Shown here: positions 1 to 9,063 of the stretch, one piece after another
Layout of the letters: the number at the start of each line of letters is the position of its first letter
How positions within the stretch are numbered: the stretch's first letter is position 1
Assembly (NCBI GenBank): GCA_020024515.1
Contig: JAHHTR010000016.1
Coordinates: forward strand, 1-30,941
DNA: 30,941 nucleotides
Direction of reading: 5' to 3'
Source: Angelakisella sp.
Lineage (GTDB): Bacteria; Bacillota; Clostridia; Oscillospirales; Ruminococcaceae
The notes under the pieces: model-generated
What the model was told of the DNA's origin: nothing
The model's database searches: none
What the model saw: only the letters and a program-made list of their open reading frames with translations
Program-made: the position numbers and the translations under genes

Positions 1-84
1 TACTAATATTAATATATTTTTTTAGAATTATTAACAAAATATAACAAAAAATTAATAATTATACTTAAAACTTTAAAAATACTA

Positions 85-112
85 TTGACAAACATTCAAA
101 TAGTATTATAAT
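85..112 (+). promoter_or_regulatory. Promoter of the marR-MATE unit, overlapping a candidate MarR operator
   Basis: TTGACA (85-90) and TATAAT (107-112) are separated by 16 bases, a near-consensus vegetative promoter about 68 bases before the regulator start. An imperfect inverted repeat, ACTATTGA (81-88) against TCAAATAGT (96-104), covers the -35 box and the spacer. MarR proteins usually bind such palindromes and repress their own operon, so it is a plausible autoregulatory site. The boxes are seen; the operator role is inferred. Confidence 0.7.
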
Positions 113-179
113 ACTTTTCGTTCGATTTAGAACAGTTCATAATTGAATGGTTAATTATTAAATAAATTGAGGTGATTGT

Positions 180-608
180 TTGAAAATTTTATTTGACAAT
201 TTAAATTCAGGGGAAACCCTATATACTAAGATGGTCACTCCGATTTGTGAAAAACATAATTTAACATATATGGAATTTAAAATTATTATGTTTTTGACAA
301 ATAATCCAAAGTACGATACTGCAACGCAAATTGTTAAACACAGACATTTAACAAAATCACATGTCTCTATTACCATACATTCACTAAAAAAACGTGGACT
401 AATAACTTGTAAATATATAAATAACGATAGGCGAACAGTTCATCTTAAACTTACCGATAAAGTCGTAGATATAGTGGCTGACGGTCATACCACACAAAAA
501 GAATTTTTTAAAATATTCTTTGACGGGTTCAGTGAAGGTGAAATTAAAATACTGAATGATTATATTGTACGTATTGCAAAAAATATTGATAATCAAATAT
601 CAAAATGA
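180..608 (+). CDS. MarR-family winged-helix transcriptional regulator
   Basis: The 142-residue protein has the size and layout of the MarR family, which are dimeric DNA-binding repressors that often respond to small toxic molecules. The winged helix-turn-helix lies at about residues 45-92. The likely recognition helix is at 58-72 (TKSHVSITIHSLKKRG), followed by a beta wing with the typical basic tip NNDRR at 81-85. The helices at both ends would form the dimer interface. The start is TTG, supported by the ribosome binding site GAGGTGAT at 169-176. A MATE pump gene follows 15 bases downstream in the same transcription unit, so the regulator probably controls that pump and itself. The ligand cannot be read from sequence. 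Confidence 0.88.
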   Translation: MKILFDNLNSGETLYTKMVTPICEKHNLTYMEFKIIMFLTNNPKYDTATQIVKHRHLTKSHVSITIHSLKKRGLITCKYINNDRRTVHLKLTDKVVDIVADGHTTQKEFFKIFFDGFSEGEIKILNDYIVRIAKNIDNQISK

Positions 609-623
609 TAGGAGAATAAAATA

Positions 624-1988
624 ATGAATGACAATAAAGAATTACTTGGAACAGAGCCTATCGGCAAACTTATGTTTAAATTAGCTGTTCCAACGGTAGT
701 AGCTCAACTTATAAATATGCTTTATAACATAGTTGACCGTATCTATATAGGACATATTCCAAATGTAGGTTCACTTGCCCTAACAGGTATCGGTGTATGT
801 ATGCCTATTATTATGATAGTATCCGCTTTTGCTGCTTTGGTTGGCTCCGGTGGTGCTCCGCAAGCTTCAATATTTATGGGTAAGCAAGATATGGAATCCG
901 CAGAAAAGACTCTCGGAAACTGCTTTGCTATACAAATAATACTTTCTGTAATTTTAACTGTTGTAATGTCTATTTGGAACAGAGATTTACTTCTTACTTT
1001 TGGTGCAAGTGAAAACACTATCGAATATGCTATGCAGTATATGAACATATATACTATTGGTACAATTTTCGTTCAAATTACATTGGGTATGAATGCCTTT
1101 ATAACAGCTCAGGGCTTTACAAAAGTTTCTATGATGTCGGTTGTCCTAGGTGCAATTACAAATATCGTTCTTGACCCAATATTCATTTTTGTATTTAAAA
1201 TGGGCGTTGCCGGTGCCGCTCTTGCAACGATTATTTCACAAGCTATTTCTACTGTATGGATTTTAATTTTCCTTTTTGGAAATAAAACACTGCTAAAATT
1301 AAAGAAAAAATATATGACTCTTTCACCAAAAATTATACTGCCATGTCTTGCTTTGGGTAGTGCAACTTTCATTATGCAAAGTAGCGAAAGTATTATTTCA
1401 GTATGCTTTAATTCCTCATTGCTAAGATACGGCGGCGATATTGCCGTTGGTGCTATGACAATACTTACAAGTATAATGATGTTTGCTATGCTGCCACTAC
1501 AAGGAATCGGTATGGGTGCACAACCCATAACAAGCTATAACTATGGTGCAAAAAAACCAGATCGTGTAAAACAAACTTACAAAATACTTTTAATAAGTTG
1601 CTCCATTTATTCTTTTGTATTGTGGTTTGCAGTAATGATAGTACCTGAACTATTTGCAAAAATTTTCACTCCGGACCCTGTACTGACAGAATTCACTGCA
1701 AAAGCTTTAAGAGTGTATGCATCTTCATTATTTATATTCGGTATTCAAATCGCTTGTCAAATGACATTCACTGCTTTGGGATATGCCATTAGCTCTATAA
1801 TAGTTGCGGTAGTAAGAAAATTTGTACTGCTAATTCCTTTAATTTATATAACACCGCATTTTATAGTCAATAAAACAATGGGTGTGTATTTAGCTGAACC
1901 GATATCCGACGCCATTGCCGTAACATTTACAATTATTATATTCAGCATACAGTTTAAAAAAGCTATAAAACAACTGCAAAATCAATAA
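624..1988 (+). CDS. MATE family multidrug/cation antiporter
   Basis: The 454-residue, very hydrophobic protein matches the MATE (multidrug and toxic compound extrusion) family in length and has about 12 predicted membrane segments in two halves. Family hallmarks visible are the N-terminal GKLMFKLAVPTVVAQLINML helix, the following NIVDRIYIGH segment and, in the second half, LQGIGMGAQPITSYNYGA. MATE proteins export cationic drugs or metabolites using a Na+ or H+ gradient. GGAG at 611-614 precedes the ATG by nine bases. Cotranscription with the MarR regulator suggests inducible export; the substrate is unknown. It is followed directly by an intrinsic terminator. Confidence 0.93.
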   Translation: MNDNKELLGTEPIGKLMFKLAVPTVVAQLINMLYNIVDRIYIGHIPNVGSLALTGIGVCMPIIMIVSAFAALVGSGGAPQASIFMGKQDMESAEKTLGNCFAIQIILSVILTVVMSIWNRDLLLTFGASENTIEYAMQYMNIYTIGTIFVQITLGMNAFITAQGFTKVSMMSVVLGAITNIVLDPIFIFVFKMGVAGAALATIISQAISTVWILIFLFGNKTLLKLKKKYMTLSPKIILPCLALGSATFIMQSSESIISVCFNSSLLRYGGDIAVGAMTILTSIMMFAMLPLQGIGMGAQPITSYNYGAKKPDRVKQTYKILLISCSIYSFVLWFAVMIVPELFAKIFTPDPVLTEFTAKALRVYASSLFIFGIQIACQMTFTALGYAISSIIVAVVRKFVLLIPLIYITPHFIVNKTMGVYLAEPISDAIAVTFTIIIFSIQFKKAIKQLQNQ

Positions 1989-1993
1989 TATAT

Positions 1994-2042
1994 AATCCTC
2001 ACTATTCAAAGATAAAATTTGAAAGTAAGGATTTTTTATTTT
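1994..2042 (+). terminator. Intrinsic terminator after the MATE gene
   Basis: An imperfect hairpin pairs 1994-2010 (AATCCTCACTATTCAAA) with 2018-2033 (TTTGAAAGTAAGGATT) around a seven-base loop. It merges into a T-rich run (2032-2042) five bases after the stop codon. This separates the marR-MATE unit from the dcw cluster. Confidence 0.82.
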
Positions 2043-2141
2043 ATCAAAAAAATTCTTTTAAATTTTTTATTTGTTGCGCATAAATATATAAACTTTTTTA
2101 CACTTTAAAAATAAATATTTAAAATCCACTATATAAAATAC

Positions 2142-2170
2142 TTGCCTTGTGAAACAAAAAGTAATATAAT
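2142..2170 (+). promoter_or_regulatory. Promoter of the dcw cluster (upstream of rsmH)
   Basis: TTGCCT (2142-2147) and TATAAT (2165-2170) are separated by 17 bases and lie about 40 bases before the rsmH start. It is the best promoter in the gap and would drive rsmH and probably the genes after it. No mraZ gene, and no repeats like those MraZ binds, are evident. Confidence 0.65.
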
Positions 2171-2211
2171 AAAAAAGAGTATACTTATAAATAATAATAG
2201 GCGGTGAACTA

Positions 2212-3138
2212 ATGGCTTTTGAGCATATATCAGTAATGCTTAACGAGTGTATTGATGGTTTAAATATAAAACAAAACGGAATATATGTTGATGGCACAAC
2301 AGGTGGTGCAGGACACTCAAAGGAAATAGCAAAAAGACTTACAACAGGCAGACTTATTTCTACCGACAAAGACCCAGACGCAGTTAAGACGGCAACAGAG
2401 AGACTATCTCCATATCCTGTCGCAAAAGTTGTACATAGCGACTTTTCACATATCGACAATGTTTTAAATAACGAAGGAATTAATAAAGTTGATGGTATAC
2501 TTTTGGATTTAGGTGTATCATCACATCAAATAGATACAGCTGAAAGAGGTTTTTCATATATGAAAGATGCACCTCTTGATATGCGTATGTCACAATCAGG
2601 TACAAGTGCCTATGATATAGTAAACAATACAGATGTCAGCAGTCTTGCAAGAATTATTCGCGAATTCGGCGAAGAAAACTTTGCACTACCTATTGCAAAA
2701 AAAATATTTTATGCAAGACAAGATAAACCTATTGAAACAACATTTGAACTTGTAAACATAATAGAACAAGCTATACCAAAATCAGCTAAAAAACAAGGTA
2801 GCCACAATGCGAAAAAAACTTTTCAGGCAATCAGAATTGCTGTAAACAGTGAGCTTGACGTACTTTCACGTTGTCTTGATGAAGGCTTTGAGAGACTGAA
2901 TTCAGGTGGTAGATTTGTAATACTTACATTCCACTCATTAGAAGACAGAATGGTAAAACAAAAATTTGCACAACTATGCAAAGGGTGTACTTGTCCACCC
3001 GATTTTCCTATATGTATATGTGGCAATAAACCACGCGCAAAACTAATAAACAGAAAACCAATAGAGGCAACTGACGAAGAAAAAGAAATTAATTCAAGAA
3101 GTCGCAGTGCAAAATTGAGAATAATCGAAAAATTATAA
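2212..3138 (+). CDS. rsmH: 16S rRNA (cytosine-1402-N4) methyltransferase RsmH
   Basis: The 308-residue protein is a full-length RsmH (MraW), which uses S-adenosylmethionine to methylate N4 of C1402 in the decoding centre of 16S rRNA. The SAM-binding motif DGTTGGAGHS is at residues 27-36. The family signatures DLGVSSHQID and RGFSYMKDAPLDMRM follow near residues 100-130, and the LTFHSLEDRMVK motif is near 238. A cysteine-rich stretch near 260-272 (CKGCTCPPDFPICICG) is typical of Firmicute members. AGGCGGTG sits just upstream of the ATG. In most Firmicutes mraZ precedes this gene; here rsmH is first in the cluster. Confidence 0.97.
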   Translation: MAFEHISVMLNECIDGLNIKQNGIYVDGTTGGAGHSKEIAKRLTTGRLISTDKDPDAVKTATERLSPYPVAKVVHSDFSHIDNVLNNEGINKVDGILLDLGVSSHQIDTAERGFSYMKDAPLDMRMSQSGTSAYDIVNNTDVSSLARIIREFGEENFALPIAKKIFYARQDKPIETTFELVNIIEQAIPKSAKKQGSHNAKKTFQAIRIAVNSELDVLSRCLDEGFERLNSGGRFVILTFHSLEDRMVKQKFAQLCKGCTCPPDFPICICGNKPRAKLINRKPIEATDEEKEINSRSRSAKLRIIEKL

Positions 3139-3169
3139 AATCTTATATTGTAATATACTATTTTCGTCA

Positions 3170-3211
3170 AAATAAAACACTTTGGAATTGTATAATAATA
3201 ATGTTTTATTT
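3170..3211 (+). repeat. Inverted repeat flanking a TATAAT box in the rsmH-ftsL gap
   Basis: AAATAAAACA (3170-3179) and TGTTTTATTT (3202-3211) are perfect 10-base complements. The 22 bases between them contain TATAAT (3191-3196). This could be an internal promoter with an operator-like palindrome, or a weak A/T hairpin at the end of rsmH. No good -35 box is present, so an internal promoter is only a possibility. Confidence 0.4.
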
Positions 3212-3249
3212 ATTGTTTTTATGAATAAAAAAACGGAGGACTTTTAAAA

Positions 3250-3726
3250 ATGTCAAGTACAGCAAAAAAATACGTAGATAATGCTATAAAGTATAATGAT
3301 ATAAAAAAGAAAGAAAAGATTATCGGTGTTCGCACAAATAAAAGAATAAGAACAGGTGTAAACAGAATACAGGCATTAATATGTGTTTTGGCACTGGTAG
3401 GTTTATCCACTTTGTCAGTATATCATCAAATAGAAAAAAATGAGTTGGGTTATAAAATAAATCAAGAAAAGAAAGCACTTGAAACATTGAAAAAAGATAA
3501 CACACTTATGGAAGAAAAACTATTTAATATATATAACAATATAGAAATAGCAGAGCAGTCACAAAGAAGTTTATTAATGGGTAAATGTGAAAAATATCAA
3601 ACAGAATATATCTCCATCCCATCCGAAGACAGTGTTTACAGAGCTAAAATAGAAGAAAAATATGATATGATAGCAAAATTGAAACGCACATGGATAAAAT
3701 TATGTGAATACATTAAACAAAAATAA
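3250..3726 (+). CDS. ftsL: FtsL/DivIC-like bitopic cell division protein
   Basis: The 158-residue protein has a basic cytoplasmic N-terminus (residues 1-38), one membrane helix at about 39-58 (rich in A, L, V), then an external coiled coil at about 62-100 rich in K and E. This is the architecture of FtsL, which with DivIC/FtsB and FtsQ scaffolds and activates the septal synthase FtsW-PBP. FtsL sequences are poorly conserved, so the name rests on topology and on its place between rsmH and the class B PBP. GGAGGA at 3235-3240 precedes the ATG by nine bases. It is longer than typical FtsL (about 100-120 residues), with an extra C-terminal segment of about 55 residues. Confidence 0.82.
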   Translation: MSSTAKKYVDNAIKYNDIKKKEKIIGVRTNKRIRTGVNRIQALICVLALVGLSTLSVYHQIEKNELGYKINQEKKALETLKKDNTLMEEKLFNIYNNIEIAEQSQRSLLMGKCEKYQTEYISIPSEDSVYRAKIEEKYDMIAKLKRTWIKLCEYIKQK

Positions 3727-3743
3727 AATATATATATACTAAC

Positions 3744-3823
3744 AATCTACTTAAATTGACTGAAAATATTTCACCGCCTTTTTTGTGGGGGCGGTGAATG
3801 TTGCTTATGTAGATTTTTCTTTT
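3744..3823 (+). promoter_or_regulatory. Two-tier RNA hairpin with T-rich tail between ftsL and the PBP gene
   Basis: An inner perfect 9-bp stem, TTCACCGCC (3770-3778) with GGCGGTGAA (3790-3798), is nested inside an outer 7-bp stem, AATCTAC (3744-3750) with GTAGATT (3809-3815). The outer stem runs into a T-rich tract (3813-3823). It ends just before the ribosome binding site of the PBP gene. It could act as a partial terminator, attenuator or processing site that lowers PBP output relative to FtsL. The pairing is seen; the role is inferred. Confidence 0.55.
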
Positions 3824-3851
3824 AATATAAACAAAGGAGATACAACAACTT

Positions 3852-6092
3852 ATGCAAAAGTCACCATCTGTATCTATGCGAAAGCGTATTGCAATTATGA
3901 TTGTTATATTAATTGTATGTTTTAGCTTTGTTGTACGACAACTATATACAATACAATTTATTGATGGAAAGATGTATACGCAGCGAGCTTTGTCCCAACA
4001 GTTAAAAACCACTCCGATTACACCAAACCGAGGCAAAATTTATGACCGCAACGGTAACGTTTTAGCAGAAAGTGAAACTGTATGGAACGTTTTATTTTCT
4101 CCTGCCGATATTACTGACAGTGAGGCAAAACTACTTGCACAAGGTATGCACGAAATATTCGGTATTGAAGAAGAAGTAATACTGAAAAAAGCAAGTGACA
4201 AGACAAAGTATTATAAAGAAATTAAAAAGCGTGTTTCAAAAGAATATGCAGATGCGGCAATAAAATTTGCGGCTGATAATAAAATAAAAGGTGTATATTT
4301 ACAAGAAACAACAAAAAGAAGTTATCCATACGATACTCTTGCATCAAGCGTACTTGGCTTTGTTAATGGTGAAAATAAAGGAGCTTACGGTATTGAAGCA
4401 TATTTTAACAGTACACTGAGCGGTATACCCGGCAGAGTAGTAACCGCAAAAAATGCAAAAGGCAGTGAAATGTCATTCAGATACCAAGATGTATACAATT
4501 CACAAGACGGTAATAGCATTGTTACAACTCTTGACGCAACTGTTCAGCAAATACTCGAACGAAACTTGCGTAGTGCGGTTATTGAACATGGTGTAAAAAA
4601 TCGTGCCGCAGGTATATTTATGGATATAAAAAACGGCGAGATACTTGCAATGGTAACTATGCCTGACTTTAACCCAAACGAACCAAATAAGATAGCTGAT
4701 AAAGAAGTACAGTTAAGACTGGATACACAAGTAACTGATATAAAAGAATATAACAAACTCTTACTTGAAGCTCAATTTGACCAATGGAACAACAAATGTA
4801 TAAGTGAACCCTATGAGCCTGGTTCTGTTTTTAAAATAGTAACACTGGCAGCAGGTCTTGAAACAGGTGCTATCACGCCTTCAAGTACATTTTTCTGTCC
4901 CGGATACCACATGGTTGGCTCTGTAAAGAAATCGTGCTGGAAGCTTACCGGTCATGGTGCTCAGACCTTGACAGAAGCTGTACAAAATTCCTGTAATCCC
5001 GCATTTATGATGATTGGTTCAAAAATAGGTGCAGAAAAGTTCTATGACTTTTTTGAATCATTCGGACTTACTGATACCACAGGCATACCACTTCCCGGTG
5101 AAGCCGAAAGTTTGTATCACTCCAAAAAAGCCCTTATGTCACCACAAGATTATGAAAACTCACTTACAAGCTGTGCTTTCGGACAGACCTTTAAAGTAAC
5201 ACCAATACAGCTAATAACCGCTGTTGCAGCTGCTTGTAACGGTGGCTACTTATATGAACCGTCACTTATAAAAAGAGTTATTGATTCACATGGAAATATA
5301 GTAAGTGAAAATAAACCTATCCCAAAAAGACAAGTTATCTCAGAAGAAACATCGAAACTTGTGTGCGAAATGCTTGAAAATGTTGTAACACAAGGCTCAG
5401 GTAAAAATGCTTATGTTGCAGGATACAGAATAGGCGGAAAAACAGGTACTTCTGAAAAAATTGACCTTGAAAACAAGACAGGTAAAAAAGAACACATACT
5501 GTCATTTGTCGGTATTGCTCCTATGGATGATCCACAATATGCTTGCCTTGTACTTCTTGATGAACCGTCACTTACAAATGCCTATGGTTCAACTATCGCC
5601 GCTCCTGTTGTTGGTGCTGTTCTTGCCGAAACATTGCCATACCTAAATGTAGAAAAGAAATTCACAGAAAAAGAATTGGCAAAAGCTGATATTAAAGTTA
5701 ATAATTACATAGGCTTTGGCCCACATGCAGCAAAAAGCTCTTTGCAAAAATCACAACTTAACGGCAAAGTAATAGGATACGGAAAAAAAATAGTAAAACA
5801 AGTGCCCTCAGCAGGTACATCTGTACCCAGAAATGGTACAGTACTACTATATACAGAAGAAACTGATGAAAATACTATGGCAACCGTTCCTGATGTACGC
5901 GGAAAAACCGGAATGGAAGCAAATAAACTGATAATAAACTCTGGACTTAATATTCGTGTAACAGGTGTAAACTTTGACAATGAATATGCTGTTGCGGCAA
6001 GTCAAGATATTCCTGCCGGAAAACAGGTTGAACGAGGAACTGTCATTACAGTTGATTTTGTAGACAAAAGCGTGGCGACTATGTGGCCATAA
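3852..6092 (+). CDS. Class B penicillin-binding protein with PASTA domains (FtsI/PBP2B or SpoVD type)
   Basis: The 746-residue transpeptidase crosslinks septal peptidoglycan together with the glycosyltransferase FtsW. A short cytoplasmic tail and one membrane helix (about 12-31) lead into the PBP dimerisation domain, which begins with the NRGKIYDRNG motif. The transpeptidase domain carries all three active-site motifs: Ser325-V-F-K, Ser380-C-N and Lys530-T-G. Two PASTA-like repeats follow at about 605-665 and 673-740. A single class B PBP sits in this cluster, whereas Bacillus has both pbpB and spoVD. Two PASTA repeats and the ftsL/ftsW context favour the vegetative division enzyme, but a SpoVD (spore cortex) role cannot be excluded. 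AAAGGAGA ends 11 bases before the ATG. Confidence 0.93.
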   Translation: MQKSPSVSMRKRIAIMIVILIVCFSFVVRQLYTIQFIDGKMYTQRALSQQLKTTPITPNRGKIYDRNGNVLAESETVWNVLFSPADITDSEAKLLAQGMHEIFGIEEEVILKKASDKTKYYKEIKKRVSKEYADAAIKFAADNKIKGVYLQETTKRSYPYDTLASSVLGFVNGENKGAYGIEAYFNSTLSGIPGRVVTAKNAKGSEMSFRYQDVYNSQDGNSIVTTLDATVQQILERNLRSAVIEHGVKNRAAGIFMDIKNGEILAMVTMPDFNPNEPNKIADKEVQLRLDTQVTDIKEYNKLLLEAQFDQWNNKCISEPYEPGSVFKIVTLAAGLETGAITPSSTFFCPGYHMVGSVKKSCWKLTGHGAQTLTEAVQNSCNPAFMMIGSKIGAEKFYDFFESFGLTDTTGIPLPGEAESLYHSKKALMSPQDYENSLTSCAFGQTFKVTPIQLITAVAAACNGGYLYEPSLIKRVIDSHGNIVSENKPIPKRQVISEETSKLVCEMLENVVTQGSGKNAYVAGYRIGGKTGTSEKIDLENKTGKKEHILSFVGIAPMDDPQYACLVLLDEPSLTNAYGSTIAAPVVGAVLAETLPYLNVEKKFTEKELAKADIKVNNYIGFGPHAAKSSLQKSQLNGKVIGYGKKIVKQVPSAGTSVPRNGTVLLYTEETDENTMATVPDVRGKTGMEANKLIINSGLNIRVTGVNFDNEYAVAASQDIPAGKQVERGTVITVDFVDKSVATMWP

Positions 6093-6120
6093 TTATCAAT
6101 GAGTAAAGGGTGAATATAGT

Positions 6121-7599
6121 TTGAAACTAAATAAATATATACAAAGATTAAATTATAAAACCAATATTACAAATATTGAAAACATTGATGTAGGCGGAAT
6201 CACCACAGATTCTCGTAATATTAAACCCGGTGATATTTTTGTATGTATAAAGGGTGCAAGATTCGACGGACACAATGTAGCCAAAGATATGCTTGAAAAA
6301 GGAGCAATTGCTGTTGTTGCAGAGCATAATTTGGATATTGATAAACAAATAATCGTCGAAGATACTCGTTATGCCTACGCAATAATGTGTGCGGAACACT
6401 TTGGTAACCCTGCCGAAAAGTTACATCTTATTGCAATAACAGGTACAAATGCAAAAACAACAATAACATACCTTATTAAATCTGTTCTAAAATATATGGG
6501 TGAGAAAGTAGGTTTAATTGGAACTATCCGTAATGAAATAGATGATATATCCATTCCGGCAAAATTTACAACACCTGACCCATATCCACTAAATGAACTT
6601 TTTGCAAAAATGGTGGATTTGGGCTGTAAATATGTTGTTATGGAGACATCTTCACAAGCACTTGACCAACAGCGACTAGACGGACTTCATTTTGACATAG
6701 CTGTATTTACAAATTTTTCACAAGACCATTTGGACTATCACAAAACTATGGAACACTATTTCTTATCAAAGAAAAAACTGTTTACAATGTGCAAAACCGC
6801 AATAATAAATACAGACGATAGCTACGGCAAACGTCTGTATAACGAAATTCAAGATACAAGTGTCAATATAATTACTTGTTCTATAACAAACAAAGACGCC
6901 GATTTTTACACACAAAACCGTCAGTATTTTTCCAACAAATGTATCTTTGATATGATTTATAAAAATACATCATACAATGTAACAGTACCTATGCCGGGAG
7001 AATTTTCTGTAATGAATGCTTTACAGGCAATAATTGCAAGTATACAAATTAGCAATAATATAGTAGATTGTACGAATGGTATAAAATATTGCCATGGTGT
7101 AACAGGTCGAGCAGAGGTAATACCAACAAATGCCGACTACACAATAATACGTGATTTTGCACACGCACCTGAGGCACTGAAAAAAATACTTGCCAGTATG
7201 CGTAAATTTACCCAAGGCAGATTAATAACACTCTTTGGCTGCGCAGGTAATCGAGACCGAGCAAAAAGAAAAATAATGGCTGAAAATGTGGCAAGAGGCT
7301 CTGACCTTGTAATACTTACATCTGACAACCCACGTGACGAAGATGAACTACAAATTATAAATGATGCAATAGTTGGTTTTGAAGGAATAGATACACCATA
7401 TAAGATTATTCCGGACCGCTATACAGCTATTATGTGGGCGATCGATAATATAAAATCAGGAGATTTACTACTGCTTGCAGGAAAAGGTCATGAGGACTAT
7501 CAAGTTTTGCATGACGAAACAATATATTTTGATGAAAGAGTTATTGTAGAAGAACTTTTGCAAAAGAAAAAAGAAGGCAAGCTTAATATAAATATATAG
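6121..7599 (+). CDS. murE: UDP-MurNAc-tripeptide synthetase MurE, meso-diaminopimelate type
   Basis: The 492-residue ligase adds the third amino acid to UDP-MurNAc-L-Ala-D-Glu in the cytoplasm, using ATP. The DSRNIKPGDIFV segment near the N-terminus fits the UDP-binding domain. The ATP-binding loop is G108-T-N-A-K-T-T, where the family consensus is GTNGKT. The C-terminal domain carries D402-N-P-R, the signature of meso-diaminopimelate specificity rather than lysine. The start is TTG with GGGTG at 6108-6112; no better ATG is available. It lies 28 bases after the PBP gene and 36 bases before murF, consistent with one transcription unit. Confidence 0.95.
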   Translation: MKLNKYIQRLNYKTNITNIENIDVGGITTDSRNIKPGDIFVCIKGARFDGHNVAKDMLEKGAIAVVAEHNLDIDKQIIVEDTRYAYAIMCAEHFGNPAEKLHLIAITGTNAKTTITYLIKSVLKYMGEKVGLIGTIRNEIDDISIPAKFTTPDPYPLNELFAKMVDLGCKYVVMETSSQALDQQRLDGLHFDIAVFTNFSQDHLDYHKTMEHYFLSKKKLFTMCKTAIINTDDSYGKRLYNEIQDTSVNIITCSITNKDADFYTQNRQYFSNKCIFDMIYKNTSYNVTVPMPGEFSVMNALQAIIASIQISNNIVDCTNGIKYCHGVTGRAEVIPTNADYTIIRDFAHAPEALKKILASMRKFTQGRLITLFGCAGNRDRAKRKIMAENVARGSDLVILTSDNPRDEDELQIINDAIVGFEGIDTPYKIIPDRYTAIMWAIDNIKSGDLLLLAGKGHEDYQVLHDETIYFDERVIVEELLQKKKEGKLNINI

Positions 7600-7635
7600 T
7601 ATAGAAATTGACAGTATAAAAAACGGAGGGCAAAA

Positions 7636-8985
7636 ATGGATACCGTAAAACTAAAAGATATTGTTGGTGCTTTGGGATTTACAGTAGATAGAGACAAGGA
7701 AGTAAACCATATATCAACAGACAGCCGAAATATAACAGACAAAACAATTTTTATTGCAATAAAAGGTGAACGGGTAGACGGACACAACTATATTGAACAG
7801 GCATTTGATAAAGGAGCTGTTGCTGTAATTGCAGAACACAGTGTTGACTATAATCACGAAAATATATTTGTTTGTGAAGACTCTGTAAAAGCAATGCAAA
7901 AAATGGCACAGTGGTATAGAACCACACAAAAATTTAAAGCAGTTGCAATAACCGGCAGTGTTGGAAAAACCACAACAAAAGATATGATTTCCGCTGTTTT
8001 GGCTTCACAATTTAATGTAGGTAAAACCCAGGGAAATCAAAATAACGAGATAGGCACATCAAATACTGTCTTTTCTTTTGATAAATCCACAGAGGTAGCC
8101 GTTGTGGAAATGGGAATGTGTGGTTTTGGTGAGATAAAAGAACTTGCTGAAATAGTTAAACCGAATATCGGTGTTATAACAAACATCGGTGTATGTCATC
8201 TTGAATATCTAAAAACCAGAGAAAATATATTAAAGGCAAAAATGGAGCTTGCCAATGAACTTCCTGACGGTTCTCCTCTGTTTTTGTGTGCCGATAATGA
8301 TTTATTAAAAGATGTATATTGTCCACATCTTAATGTAATCAGATATGGTATAGAAAATACCAATTGCGATATAAAAGGAACTATCATAGAAGAAAAAAGC
8401 GGCAGTATGACTCTTGAAATAAAATACAAGGATAATACAGAAGCAGTAACTATCCCCACAAACGGTCTGCATATGGCTCAAAATGCTTTGGCAGCCTACG
8501 GAGTTGGCGTTATTTTAGGAATATCATCAAAACAAGCCGCAAATGCAATAGCAAACTATGAGCCATCTGGAATGAGACAAAGATTTGTTGAAACAAAGAG
8601 CGGCATAAATATTGTTGAAGACTGCTACAATGCAAGTCCCGACAGTATAAAAGCTGCTATGCATACACTGAAAAAATCTTCTTGCGAAGGAAAAAAATAT
8701 GCTGTTCTATCTGATATGCTGGAACTTGGTTCGTTTGAAAAACAAGGACACATAGAGTGTGGAGAAGTGGCGAAAAACTCTGCTGACAGTATATTACTTT
8801 TTGGAAACAATGCACATTATTACAAAGAAGGTGCAGGCGAAAAAGCTATCATATTTGAAAGTAAAGAACAACTTGTAAACTACCTTATTTCTAACCTTCA
8901 AAAAGGTGACTTAGTTTGGTTTAAAGCAAGCAGAGGAATGAAACTTGAAGAAGTTATTGAAAAACTTTATGATAAACTTAATTAA
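7636..8985 (+). CDS. murF: UDP-MurNAc-tripeptide D-alanyl-D-alanine ligase MurF
   Basis: The 449-residue enzyme attaches D-Ala-D-Ala to the UDP-MurNAc-tripeptide, the last cytoplasmic step before the lipid stage. It has the three-domain Mur ligase layout: an N-terminal domain with STDSRNITDKTIF, the ATP loop T106-G-S-V-G-K-T-T, and a central motif around NNEIGT. The C-terminal part holds EDCYNASPDS, typical of MurF. CGGAGGG precedes the ATG by about six bases. It follows murE and precedes mraY in pathway order; its start region resembles that of murE (DSRNI, GERVDGHN), as expected for paralogous ligases. Confidence 0.96.
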   Translation: MDTVKLKDIVGALGFTVDRDKEVNHISTDSRNITDKTIFIAIKGERVDGHNYIEQAFDKGAVAVIAEHSVDYNHENIFVCEDSVKAMQKMAQWYRTTQKFKAVAITGSVGKTTTKDMISAVLASQFNVGKTQGNQNNEIGTSNTVFSFDKSTEVAVVEMGMCGFGEIKELAEIVKPNIGVITNIGVCHLEYLKTRENILKAKMELANELPDGSPLFLCADNDLLKDVYCPHLNVIRYGIENTNCDIKGTIIEEKSGSMTLEIKYKDNTEAVTIPTNGLHMAQNALAAYGVGVILGISSKQAANAIANYEPSGMRQRFVETKSGINIVEDCYNASPDSIKAAMHTLKKSSCEGKKYAVLSDMLELGSFEKQGHIECGEVAKNSADSILLFGNNAHYYKEGAGEKAIIFESKEQLVNYLISNLQKGDLVWFKASRGMKLEEVIEKLYDKLN

Positions 8986-9063
8986 TATATAAAAATTCAA
9001 AGCAAAATCAGAATAAGAATTAATTAAATATGTAAAAATATAATATAGGGACGGATTTTTTTA

